Origin: Longispora fulva
Lineage (GTDB): Bacteria > Actinomycetota > Actinomycetes > Mycobacteriales > Micromonosporaceae
Direction of reading: 5' to 3'
Assembly: GCF_015751905.1 (NCBI RefSeq)
Contig: NZ_JADOUF010000001.1
Coordinates: 8,183,501 to 8,247,500 of the forward strand
DNA length: 64,000 bases
The notes below the pieces were generated by a model. It did no database searches, was not told the DNA's origin, and worked only from the letters and a program-made list of their open reading frames with translations. This document shows, piece by piece, positions 1 to 8,452 of the stretch. The position numbers and the translations under genes are program-made. Position 1 is the first letter of the stretch, and every line of letters begins with the position of its first letter.

Positions 1-910
1 ACACCGGACCGTACTGCCGACACGGATGGCACCACGGCGCGTGGAAGTAGACCAGCGCCGGCCTGGGGTCGCCCAGCGCGCCGGCCAGGTCCGCGCCGAC
101 CACCGGGTCGAGGTCCGTGGCGGCCATCAGCTCCTCGACGATCAGCCCAGGGCACCGTTCCCGCAGCGCGGCCACAGCCGCCGGGCTCAGCGGGCTGCGT
201 TCGCCGTCGGGATCGGTGACCGTGAGATGCCGCAACGGGGGTACCAGCTGGGGAATCGACTCCAGCACCGAATCGTCCCAGGGCCCGATGAGGTACAGGA
301 TCCGCAGCGCCGGAGCGCCCACCAGCCCGTCGAGCGCCGCGGCCGTCAGGGCGCCGGAGGTGCCCAGCACGAGCCGGTCCAACCGGGGCAGGGTGGCCAG
401 CGCGGCCAACCCGCGACCCGTGATCCGGTCGCCCGACACGTTGACCGCCACGACCTGGTCCTCGCCGGCCATCGCCAGCAGAGTGTCGTCGGTGAGCAAC
501 CCCGCGGCCAGGGTCAGCTCCGCCGGCAGCGGACGGGCCAGCCTTGCCATCACCGCGTCGGTGAGGCCCTCGCTGTACAACGCGAGGGTCTCCAGGTCCG
601 GCACCACAGGCACCGCCCAGTCGGTGAACGTCCCGAACAGCATCAGCGAGCCGAGTCCGCGCAGGTCACCCAGGGTCGACAGATGCTCGTCCGTGACCTC
701 CCCCGCGACGAGCTCGTCGAGCGAACCGGCCGGGAGATCGACCAACGCCGCCAGGTACTCGCCATCTGTGTCGAGAGTGACCCGCCAGCCGGCCGGCACC
801 TCGACGACGCCCCTGGCGGGGGTCTCCCGCTGCTCGCCCTCGGGGGAGTCCAGGTAGAGGGTGCCCACGGGGCGGTCGGCGGGAAAGGTCAACCGACGAG
901 GATCAGCCAC
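1..910 (-). CDS. LRR-repeat protein with thioredoxin-like C-terminus (partial)
   Basis: The frame is open from a GTG at 910 to the window edge, so the C-terminus is missing after 303 residues. Residues about 70-250 show irregular leucine-rich strands (for example LRGLGSLMLFG, LPRLDRLVLG, APALRILYLIG), like the STM4015 type of LRR protein known from actinomycetes. The last visible residues read LVYFHAPWCHPCRQYGPV, which is the strand plus active-site loop of a thioredoxin fold, with Cys294 and Cys297 in a CHPC motif. No signal peptide is seen, so it is probably cytoplasmic. I infer a redox or protein-interaction role but no specific function. The start has no strong ribosome site, and an upstream start is possible. 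Confidence 0.7.
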   Translation of the reverse strand, partial: MADPRRLTFPADRPVGTLYLDSPEGEQRETPARGVVEVPAGWRVTLDTDGEYLAALVDLPAGSLDELVAGEVTDEHLSTLGDLRGLGSLMLFGTFTDWAVPVVPDLETLALYSEGLTDAVMARLARPLPAELTLAAGLLTDDTLLAMAGEDQVVAVNVSGDRITGRGLAALATLPRLDRLVLGTSGALTAAALDGLVGAPALRILYLIGPWDDSVLESIPQLVPPLRHLTVTDPDGERSPLSPAAVAALRERCPGLIVEELMAATDLDPVVGADLAGALGDPRPALVYFHAPWCHPCRQYGPV

Positions 911-1138
911 AGGATCATCGTGCCACGCGGGGTGGACGATCGTGGATGATCCGGGGGTGAGTGAGTACACGGGCGGACGGGGAGTGCCATGGGCGGGATC
1001 GGGCGGCGGGACGGGGTGGCGGCGACCTGGCGCCGGATGCCCTGCGGCGGGACCCCGGGGTAGCGGGATCGTCGGACGGTGCGGGGCCTGGGACGTCGGA
1101 CGCGTCGCCGGATCGCGCGGGGCGATGGGGCTCCGCCC

Positions 1139-1900
1139 GTGGGCTCCTTCGACCGTGCGGCCGACAACTACCGGCATGGCCGCCCCGACGACCCGCCCCG
1201 GGTGTACGAGCTGCACAGAGCACACGGCCTCGGCCCCGGATGCGGGACGTTGGAGGTCGGCACCGGCACCGGCCAGGCCACCCGTGAACGCCTCGCCCAC
1301 GGCGCCACCGTCACCGCGGTCGAACCAGGCCCCAGCCTGGCCGCTCTGCTCCGCGCCGACCTGGTCGGCCCGCGTTGCGGGTACTCGACGCTGCGATCGA
1401 GCACGTGGACCTGCCCGCCGAGGCCTTCGATCTCGCCGTGTGCGCCACCGCGTTCCACTGCCTGGATCCGGCCGTCGCCGTACCGGTGTTCGCGCGTGCG
1501 CTGCGCCCTGCGGCACCCTGGCGGTGTGATGGACCGTGTTCAGGGACCCCGAGCGGCCCACGGCGTTCCGCACGGACGTCGGCGCGCTGCACGACCGGTA
1601 CCTGCCCGGTTCGGTCGTGCCGACGGGGGAGACGCCACGGCCGCTGCGGATCCGGGAGCGGGTGGCCGAGCTGACCGCCAGCGGGGAGTTCGGGGCGGTG
1701 GACGTCGAGGTGATCCGCCGGGAGCACCCGTTGACGGCGGCGGGCACGGCGGCTGTTCGGCACGTTTCCGAACATCCGGGACTTGGCGGTGCGGCGGCGG
1801 GAGGAGTTCCTGGGCGCGATCGCGGGACTGGTGGAGAAGTCGGGTGGGGTGGTCGCCGAAGAATGGCGCTCCGGCCGCGTGCGGGGAGGACCCCGTCGGG
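1139..1900 (+). pseudogene. Decayed class I SAM-dependent methyltransferase
   Basis: A methyltransferase can be followed only by changing frame. From GTG 1139 it reads GSFDRAADNYRHGRPD, then the SAM-binding loop LEVGTGTGQATRERLA. Near 1370 the homology moves to another frame (LRVLDAAIEHVDLPAEAFDLAVCATAFHCLDP). It shifts again near 1510 (CGTLAV), meets an in-frame TGA at 1527-1529 where Trp is expected, and continues WTVFRDPERPTAFRTDVG. A third shift near 1752 gives LFGTFPNIRDLAVRRREEFLGAIAGLVEKSGGVV. Three frameshifts plus one nonsense codon make it non-functional unless the assembly is poor here. The neighbouring genes are intact, which favours true decay. The 3' limit is approximate. Confidence 0.75.
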
Positions 1901-1969
1901 GTATGAACGAGTCCGACGACGCGCCGGCCCCACAGCCCGGCACGTCCACCGTGGCGGAAGGTGCCCGAC

Positions 1970-2650
1970 ATGCCGAACACCTCGAACACCCCAGGTCCCG
2001 AACCGCGACGACGTCGGAGGGGCATGGCCGTCGCCGTCGTCGCGCTGGTCGCCATCGTGGCCGTCGTGGCCGCTACCAGCCTGTTCGGGCTGCTCCCCGG
2101 TTCGTTCAACCCGTTCGGAGAGCGGAGGACCGACCGGAGCCAGCCCGTCGTTCTGCGTTCGGTGCAGGACCTCAGCCGGTTCGTGGCCGCCGCCGGCAAC
2201 TATGAACTCGTCGTCGACCTCGAGACCGAGGCGAAGAACATCCCCTCCTTCCTGTACGGCGGCCGCACCCTCTTCGTCGCCGCCGGCACGGTGGACGCCT
2301 ATGTCGAGTTCGGTGGACTCCACGGGGACGCCGTCCGAGTGTCGGCCGACGGCAAGAGCGTCATCGTCACGCTGCCGCAGCCGGTGATGGGCAAGCCCAA
2401 CATCGACCACACCCGCAGCTACGTGTACGCCGAGCAGCGCGGCCTGGTCAACCGCCTCAAGGACTTCGGCAGCGGTGACGCGAACCGTACCCAACAGCTC
2501 TACCTCCTCGCGGAACAGAAGATCAGTGCGGTGGCCAACGACGGCACGCTGGCCGAGCGGGCCCGGACGAACGCCCGGTCCACGTTGACGGGGTTGTTGC
2601 GGTCGTTGGGTTTCGTGACGGTGACGGTGGAGTTCGTGCCGGCTTCGTGA
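1970..2650 (+). CDS. DUF4230 domain protein, single membrane anchor
   Basis: The 226-residue product begins with a short Pro/Arg-rich cytoplasmic tail and one membrane segment (residues about 20-42, AVAVVALVAIVAVVAATSLFGLL). A DUF4230 domain follows: VVLRSVQDLSRFVAAAGNYELVVDLETEAKNIPSFLYGGRTLFVAAGTVDAYVEFG is typical. The family is an extracytoplasmic membrane-attached domain without an assigned activity. ATG 1970 was chosen because the ribosome site ggaagg ends about nine bases before it; a GTG at 1961 in the same frame sits directly on that site. It stands alone, converging on the glycosidase gene. Confidence 0.85.
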   Translation: MPNTSNTPGPEPRRRRRGMAVAVVALVAIVAVVAATSLFGLLPGSFNPFGERRTDRSQPVVLRSVQDLSRFVAAAGNYELVVDLETEAKNIPSFLYGGRTLFVAAGTVDAYVEFGGLHGDAVRVSADGKSVIVTLPQPVMGKPNIDHTRSYVYAEQRGLVNRLKDFGSGDANRTQQLYLLAEQKISAVANDGTLAERARTNARSTLTGLLRSLGFVTVTVEFVPAS

Positions 2651-2737
2651 GGCCCGGGCTGGAGCGGGGTCCCGAGCCGCCCTCGGCCGCCGCAGCCCGG
2701 TCCGTTGAGGCCGCCGCCCAGGCCTTCCAGGCCGGTG

Positions 2738-4804
2738 TCAGGCGCGCACCAACCGGAGCAGCAGTGCCGCCGACCAGCTGAAGTTCGGGGCGTTGAGCCG
2801 GGCCCCGGTCAGCGGCTGGTAGTTCTCGTGGATCGGGGTGTCTCCGAGCAGCCCGTCGGCGTTGCGCAGCAGCTTGTCCCGGACGGCGGTGGCGTCGGCG
2901 GTGAAACCGGACCTCCGGAGACCCTCGATCGCGAAGTACGCCTGGTCGAGCCACACCGGGCCCCTCCAGTACGCCGCCGGGTCGAAGAACGGGCTGTCGG
3001 CCGCCACGGTCGGACACGGTACGTGGGTGCCGAACGCGCCGGGGTCGAGGAGGGTCGCCCGGACCGCGAGTGCCTGGGCGGGGGAGGCGATCCCGGCCCA
3101 CACCGGGATGACGCCCTCGATGCCCTTGCCCCGCTCGACGAGGAGCCGGCCGGTGTCGAGCGCCACGTCGTAGAACCAACCGGTGGCCGGGTCGAACATC
3201 CGGTCCCGGACATAGGCGCCGACGAGGGCCGACGTGTCCTGGTATGGCTCGCGGAGCACCTTGGCGATCTTCGCGAGGTACGTCTTCTCCGCGAACAGGT
3301 ACGCGTTGAGGTCCACCGACTCCTGGTCGATCGACCAGCCGGCCCCGCCGTTGGAGCGCACGGCCGCCGCGTCGAACCGGGGCGCGTTGTCCATCCCGGA
3401 CTCCCAGGCCGCGGCCTCGATCACCGCGCCGTCGGAGTCGTTGGCCGGGTCGATCGTCGCCCCGTACTCGCAGATGCCGTTGCCGTCGTGGTCCCGGGCC
3501 GTGTACCACCACTGGTGGTAGGCGACCAGGCGCGGGAAGAGGCGGCGGAGGAAGTCCTTGTCGCCACCAGCCGAGTACACCTCCCAGGCGGCCCAGGCCG
3601 CGAGCGGGGGCTTGGTGTTGCGCTCGTTCCAGTTGCCGCCGCCGTGCGCCGGGTCGTTGTAGAAGATGCAGTCGGGGATCATGCCGTCGGCGCGCTGGTA
3701 GTCGAACAGGGCCTCGATCACGGAGCCGGCGAGTGCGGGTGAGAAGGCCGCGACGCCGACGGCCTGCTTCCACGAGTCCCAGGACCACATGCCGTTGAAC
3801 CAGACGTAGGAGATCGACGGGGTGATCCCGCCGTGCCGGAGCGCGCCGGCCGCGCTGCGCCAGTTCGTCACGAGGGTCCCGATCGCCTTGACGGCGAGCC
3901 GGCGGTGTTCGGGGGCCACGCCCTCGAGTCCGCAGCGCAGGTAGGTGGCCCAGCGACGGTCGGTGGCCGCGGCGAGGCTGCCCGGCTTGCGCAGCGCCTC
4001 GGCGATCGTGCCGGCGTCCCGGTCGTCGGCCGTGAACGAGTAGGTCTCCGTCCAGGTCAGGGGCCGCTCGCCGTTCGGGGACACGCTCAGCGGCGTGGTC
4101 ATGGTCGTCCGGTAGGAGTCACCGTCGACGGTCGTGGTCACCGGCGCGGCGTGCCGGACCTCGAACCGCTGGGTCGGCGTGGACAGGAACTTCCACACCT
4201 CCCTCACCTCGGTGAACTCGACGGCCACCCCGGTGCCCGTCGCCCGGAGTCGCGGCGCGGACCGGATCGGCTCCGTCTCGTGCCGTAACAGGGTGCCCGA
4301 CCAGGACACGGCCACCCGGCGGACCTTCGCGCTCTCGTTGCGGACACTGGCCTGCACGAGTGCCGTGCGGCCGGAGACGAACCGCAGTTCCAGGGTGACG
4401 GTGAGCCCGTCGCCGGTGGAGGAGACCTGCCGGAGGAGGCCGGGCAGCGAGTCGGCGGAGACCAGCGTCAGTGGGACCGGCGCGCCGGTGGTGGTGTCGG
4501 TCAACGTGAGACGACTGAACACCTGGGACAGCCACCACGGGTACTCCTCGGCGATGTACAGCGGGCCGGAGAACCCGCCGGCGACCCCGAGGCCGTACCC
4601 GTGCCACGAGCCGCTGTCGGCGAACACGTTCAGCGGGTTGTCACCCGGTGGCCGGGCGGTGGTGGGCAGACCGCGCAGGTCGAGCACGTTGCGGAACTCG
4701 TCCGTGGGGGCTGATGTCGCCGTCGGGGTGGCCGACGCGACTCCGGGGAGGGCGACGGCGGCCGTGGTGGCCAGGCCCGCCGCGACGAAGGTTCTCCTGC
4801 GCAT
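2738..4804 (-). CDS. Exported GH63-like (alpha/alpha)6-barrel glycoside hydrolase
   Basis: The 688-residue protein starts MRRRTFVAAGLATTAAVALPGVASA, a twin-arginine-like signal peptide, so it is exported. An N-terminal beta-sandwich (about 40-290) is followed by an (alpha/alpha)6 toroid with the family signatures SYVWFNGMWSWDSWKQ, GNWNERNTKPPLAAWAAWE and PIHENYQPLTG. By analogy with YgjK and mannosylglycerate hydrolases of GH63, the Asp of WSWDSWKQ is the likely general acid and the Glu of HENY the likely base. The substrate is probably an alpha-glucoside or alpha-mannoside. ATG 4804 has a GGAG site; an in-frame ATG at 4828 has none. It is the last gene of the sugar operon, 44 bases after the GH42 gene. 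Confidence 0.8.
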   Translation of the reverse strand: MRRRTFVAAGLATTAAVALPGVASATPTATSAPTDEFRNVLDLRGLPTTARPPGDNPLNVFADSGSWHGYGLGVAGGFSGPLYIAEEYPWWLSQVFSRLTLTDTTTGAPVPLTLVSADSLPGLLRQVSSTGDGLTVTLELRFVSGRTALVQASVRNESAKVRRVAVSWSGTLLRHETEPIRSAPRLRATGTGVAVEFTEVREVWKFLSTPTQRFEVRHAAPVTTTVDGDSYRTTMTTPLSVSPNGERPLTWTETYSFTADDRDAGTIAEALRKPGSLAAATDRRWATYLRCGLEGVAPEHRRLAVKAIGTLVTNWRSAAGALRHGGITPSISYVWFNGMWSWDSWKQAVGVAAFSPALAGSVIEALFDYQRADGMIPDCIFYNDPAHGGGNWNERNTKPPLAAWAAWEVYSAGGDKDFLRRLFPRLVAYHQWWYTARDHDGNGICEYGATIDPANDSDGAVIEAAAWESGMDNAPRFDAAAVRSNGGAGWSIDQESVDLNAYLFAEKTYLAKIAKVLREPYQDTSALVGAYVRDRMFDPATGWFYDVALDTGRLLVERGKGIEGVIPVWAGIASPAQALAVRATLLDPGAFGTHVPCPTVAADSPFFDPAAYWRGPVWLDQAYFAIEGLRRSGFTADATAVRDKLLRNADGLLGDTPIHENYQPLTGARLNAPNFSWSAALLLRLVRA

Positions 4805-4848
4805 GAAAACTCCAGACTGGTCGACCATGCCGACGCGTTGAGGGGGGA

Positions 4849-6807
4849 TTACGGGGCGAGCACTGCGGCGTCCGAGCCGGCCAGGTGCAGGGTGCCGTCG
4901 ACGCGTCGATCGGTGAGCAGGTCGTGTCCGGTGACGTCGATGGTCACCGGGTCGGGGGTGTGGTTGAGGACGAAGAGGAAGTCGCCGCGCCGGCACAGCT
5001 CGACCCCGGGCGGGGCCGTGACCGGACCGTGGTCGGGGCCGACCAGGGGCACGGCGGCGGCCTCGAGTATCGGGCGGAACACGCTGTCGAGCCCGTCGGC
5101 CCCGAGGTGGGTGGAGATGTACCACGCGGTGCCCGCGCCGAACCGGTTCCGGGTGATCGCGGGCCGGCCCGCGAGCGGCGCGTCGAGGTAACTGGCCTCG
5201 ACCTGCGCCGTGGTGGTGCTGAGCCACTCCCGCCACAGGGTGACCGGGTAGCGGCCGTCGAGGCTCACGTCCGAGGACTCGCCGGCCGGCAGTGGCCAGA
5301 ACTCGTCGATGGCGACGCCCAGCAGTTCGCGGAGCGCACCGGGATACCCTCCGGGGTGCAGGTGGTCGTTGGCGTCGACCAGCCCGGAGAAGAACCCGAC
5401 CACGAGTCGACCGCCGCCGGCCACGTAGGACTCGAGGTTGGCGCGGGTCGTGTCGGTGACCAGGTAGAGGTTGGGCGCGAGCACCAGCTTGTACGACGCC
5501 AGGTCCGCGTCCACGGGCACGAAGTCGACGGCGATGTTCCTGTTCCACAGCGGCTCGTACCACGCCCGGACCAGCTCCCGCCAGCGCAGCAACTGGGAAG
5601 GGTGCTCGTCGAGCTCCAGGGCCCACCAGGAGTCCCAGTCGAGCACGATCGCGACGTGCGCCGTGCTCCTCGCGCCCACCACCGGGGCCAGGCGGGTCAG
5701 CTCGCGGCCGAACGCCACGGTCCGCTGGTACCCCCGGGACGTCTCCCCGCCGTGCGGGAGCATCGCGGAGTGCCACTTCTCCGCGCCGGCCACCGAGGCG
5801 CGCCACTGGAAGTGCAGCACCCCGTCGGCGCCCCGGGCGATGGCCTGCAGGCTCCCCAGCCGGTACTGCGCGTCGGTCTTGGGCATGTTCACCTCGCGCC
5901 AGCTCACCGCTGACGGGGCCTGTTCGAGGAGGAGCCACGGCTGGCCGCCGCGCAGGGAACGCATCAGGTCGTAGTTCATCGCTGCTGTGACGTGCGCGGC
6001 GGGGTCGGCCGGGTCCGGGTACGCGTCGTCGGAGACCACGTCCTCCTCGGCGGCCCACTTCCAGTAGTCGAGGTCGCGCATCATCGACATGAAGTTCGTG
6101 GTGACCGGCACGCCGGGCGGCAGGACGGCCCGCTCGGCCCGGTAACACTCCAGCAGCGCGTCCGAGCAGAACCGCCGCCAGTCCAGGCGCTGAGTCGGGT
6201 TCGTCGGTCCGGGTGCCGCCCGGGGCGCCTCGATCTCCTCGAACGCCGTGTACCGCTGGGCCCAGAAATCGGTGCCCCAGGCGTGGTTCAGCCGTTCCAA
6301 CGTGCCGTAGCGGGCGGTGAGCCACCGGCGGAAGTCCGCAGCCGAGGTGGGACAGAAGCACTCGGTGACATGGTCGCCGTACTCGTTGGAGATGTGCCAC
6401 ATCGCCAGCGCCGGGTGGTCGGCGAACCGCTCCGCCATCCGGGTCGCCAACGCGACCGTCGCGGTCCGGAACTCGGGGGACGACGGGCAGTAGTGCTGGC
6501 GGGAGCCGAATTCCAGCCGGATGCCCTCAGCGGTCACCGGCAGCGCCTGCGGGTACTTCCGGACGAACCACGCGGGCGGTGAGGCCGTGCCCGTGGCCAG
6601 GTCAACGCTGATCCCGTGCGACCACAACAGGTCGATGATCTCGGCCAACCAGTCCAGCTCGTAGACGCCTTCGGCAGGCTCCAGCCGGGCCCACGAGAAC
6701 ACCCCGAGCGTGATCATGTTGACCCCGGCCTGTCGCATCAGCCGGACGTCCTCGCGCCAGGTGTCGGGTCCCCACTGTTCGGGGTTCCAGTCGCCGCCGT
6801 ACCTCAT
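4849..6807 (-). CDS. GH42 family beta-galactosidase
   Basis: The 652-residue protein has the GH42 layout: a TIM barrel (residues about 1-380, MRYGGDWNPEQWGPDTWREDVRLMRQAGVNMITLGVFSWARLEP), a trimerisation domain and a C-terminal beta domain. The acid/base Glu is in ISNEYG and the nucleophile Glu in LLLEQAPS. Cys and His residues around HVTECFCP fit the zinc site seen in some members. It hydrolyses beta-galactosides. No signal peptide is seen, so it acts in the cytoplasm on sugars brought in by the ABC importer upstream. ATG 6807 lies six bases after a gaaggg site; the ATG at 6813 is too close to it. It follows the permease stop at 6810 without a gap. Confidence 0.92.
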   Translation of the reverse strand: MRYGGDWNPEQWGPDTWREDVRLMRQAGVNMITLGVFSWARLEPAEGVYELDWLAEIIDLLWSHGISVDLATGTASPPAWFVRKYPQALPVTAEGIRLEFGSRQHYCPSSPEFRTATVALATRMAERFADHPALAMWHISNEYGDHVTECFCPTSAADFRRWLTARYGTLERLNHAWGTDFWAQRYTAFEEIEAPRAAPGPTNPTQRLDWRRFCSDALLECYRAERAVLPPGVPVTTNFMSMMRDLDYWKWAAEEDVVSDDAYPDPADPAAHVTAAMNYDLMRSLRGGQPWLLLEQAPSAVSWREVNMPKTDAQYRLGSLQAIARGADGVLHFQWRASVAGAEKWHSAMLPHGGETSRGYQRTVAFGRELTRLAPVVGARSTAHVAIVLDWDSWWALELDEHPSQLLRWRELVRAWYEPLWNRNIAVDFVPVDADLASYKLVLAPNLYLVTDTTRANLESYVAGGGRLVVGFFSGLVDANDHLHPGGYPGALRELLGVAIDEFWPLPAGESSDVSLDGRYPVTLWREWLSTTTAQVEASYLDAPLAGRPAITRNRFGAGTAWYISTHLGADGLDSVFRPILEAAAVPLVGPDHGPVTAPPGVELCRRGDFLFVLNHTPDPVTIDVTGHDLLTDRRVDGTLHLAGSDAAVLAP

Positions 6808-6809
6808 CG

Positions 6810-7616
6810 TCATCCCTTCACCGAGCCGCCGAGCAGGCCGGACACGAACTGCTTCTGGAACGCCAGGAACACCGCCATGATCGGCAACGTCGCGATGAAC
6901 GCGCCGAGCATCAGACCGGAGTAGTCGACGTGTGACTGGCCGATCATCCGGGACAGGGCCACCGGGATCGTGTATTTCTCCTCGGAGTTGAGCATCAGCA
7001 ACGGCCAGATGAAGGCGCTCCATTGCGAGATGAACGTGAAGATCACGACGGCGGCGAGCTGGGGTCGGGCGGCCGGCAGCACGATCCGGTAGAAGATCCG
7101 CGCCTCGGAGCAGCCGTCCAGGCGGCCCGCCTCGATCAGCTCGTCGGGGAACTCCAGGAACGCCTGGCGCATCAGGAAGATGCCGAAGGAGTTGGCCAGG
7201 AAGGGCAGCAGCACCGCCTGGTACGTGTCGATCCAGCCCACGTTCGCCATCATCTGGAACAAGGGAACGAGCAGCACCTGGAACGGGATCATCATGGTCG
7301 CCAGCAGCACCGCGAGCAGCATCCCCCGGCCGCGGAACCGGAATTTCGCCAGCCCGTAACCGCACATGGCGCTGATCAGGCTCGACAGCGCCGTGTACAC
7401 CACCGTCAGGCCGACGGTGTTGACCGTGACCCGGGTGAAGCCGACCGTGTCCTCCAGGCGGCGCAGGTTCTCCCAGAGCTGGTCGCCCGGCAGGAACGGC
7501 GGCGGGGAGTGCAGCAGGTCCCGGGTGCGGTGGGTGGCAGCGACGATCATCCAGTAGAACGGGAACAGGCTGACCACCGCGCCGGCCGCCAGCGGCAGGT
7601 GCGCGAGCCGCTTCAC
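6810..7616 (-). CDS. Carbohydrate ABC transporter permease, MalG type
   Basis: The 268-residue membrane protein has about six transmembrane segments and the inner-membrane EAA loop (DELIEAGRLDGCSEARIFYRIVLPAARPQL) that contacts the ATPase subunit. The C-terminus FVSGLLGGSVKG is characteristic of MalG-type permeases. GTG 7616 overlaps the stop of the other permease by four bases, showing translational coupling. No ATPase gene is present in the cluster, so it probably uses a shared MsiK-type ATPase encoded elsewhere, as is common in actinomycetes. Confidence 0.92.
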   Translation of the reverse strand: MKRLAHLPLAAGAVVSLFPFYWMIVAATHRTRDLLHSPPPFLPGDQLWENLRRLEDTVGFTRVTVNTVGLTVVYTALSSLISAMCGYGLAKFRFRGRGMLLAVLLATMMIPFQVLLVPLFQMMANVGWIDTYQAVLLPFLANSFGIFLMRQAFLEFPDELIEAGRLDGCSEARIFYRIVLPAARPQLAAVVIFTFISQWSAFIWPLLMLNSEEKYTIPVALSRMIGQSHVDYSGLMLGAFIATLPIMAVFLAFQKQFVSGLLGGSVKG

Positions 7617-8452
7617 GACTTCGTCCGCAGCGCGCGGAACTGCACGAGGGAGAGCAGACCGGTCAGCGCGACGACGAGCCAGGCGATCGCCGCCGCGTAC
7701 CCGAAGTCGAGCTGTTGGAAGCCGTTCTCGTACAGGTAGAGCACCGGGGTCAGGGTCGCGTTGTCCGGCCCGCCCGAGGTGAGCACGAAACTCTCGTCGA
7801 ACAGCTGCAGCGTGCCGATCGTCGAGGTGATCAGGCAGAACAGCAGCACAGGGCGCAGTTGGGGCACGATGACGCTCAGATACGTGCGCAGGGAGCCGGC
7901 CCCGTCGATCGCCGCCGCCTCGTACTGCTCCTTGGGGATGGCCTGCAACCCGGCCAACAGGATCACCATGTTGTACCCGCTCCAGCGCCACGTGATCGAG
8001 CCGATCAGGGCGACCCGGGCCATCGTCGGGTCGTTCAGCCAGTCGATATGGGTGCCGAGCAGCTGGTTGAGCAGGCCGGGGTCGGTGTTGAGGAGCACCC
8101 GGAACACGACGGCGTAGGCGACGAGGGTGGTGACGGCCGGGAGGAAGTAGGCCACCCGGTAGCCGGAGCGGAACCGCAGCCAGCTCAGGTTCAGCACCTG
8201 GGCCAGGCCGAGGGCGATCACGAGCATCAGCGGCACCTGGACCGTGAGGATCAGCGCGATGTTGACCAGGGACCGTCCGACCAGCGGATCCTCGAACAGC
8301 CGGGTGTAGTTGTCGAGGCCCGCCCACACCGTCTCGCCGTCGGAGTCCGTCTGGAAGCTCTGCACGAGGCTGGCCACGAGCGGGTACCCGAAGAAGACCG
8401 CGAAGAGCGCGGCGGCGGGTGCCGTGAAGAACCAGCCGGCGCGCCCTCTCAC
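7613..8452 (-). CDS. Carbohydrate ABC transporter permease, MalF type
   Basis: The 279-residue protein has about six membrane segments. A single N-terminal anchor (WFFTAPAAALFAVFFGYPLVASLVQSF) is followed by the binding-protein-dependent transport core with the EAA-like loop EQYEAAAIDGAGSLRTYLSVIVPQLRPVL. It pairs with the downstream MalG-type permease to form the channel. GTG 8452 overlaps the stop of the binding-protein gene by four bases. Loop sequences such as FDESFVLTSGGPDNAT are typical of sugar importers. Confidence 0.92.
   Translation of the reverse strand: MRGRAGWFFTAPAAALFAVFFGYPLVASLVQSFQTDSDGETVWAGLDNYTRLFEDPLVGRSLVNIALILTVQVPLMLVIALGLAQVLNLSWLRFRSGYRVAYFLPAVTTLVAYAVVFRVLLNTDPGLLNQLLGTHIDWLNDPTMARVALIGSITWRWSGYNMVILLAGLQAIPKEQYEAAAIDGAGSLRTYLSVIVPQLRPVLLFCLITSTIGTLQLFDESFVLTSGGPDNATLTPVLYLYENGFQQLDFGYAAAIAWLVVALTGLLSLVQFRALRTKS

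Noticed and set aside
26-949. 307-codon plus-strand frame at the left edge
   Set aside because: The opposite strand encodes an LRR and thioredoxin motif with coherent sequence; the plus frame is Arg/Gln-rich without similarity.
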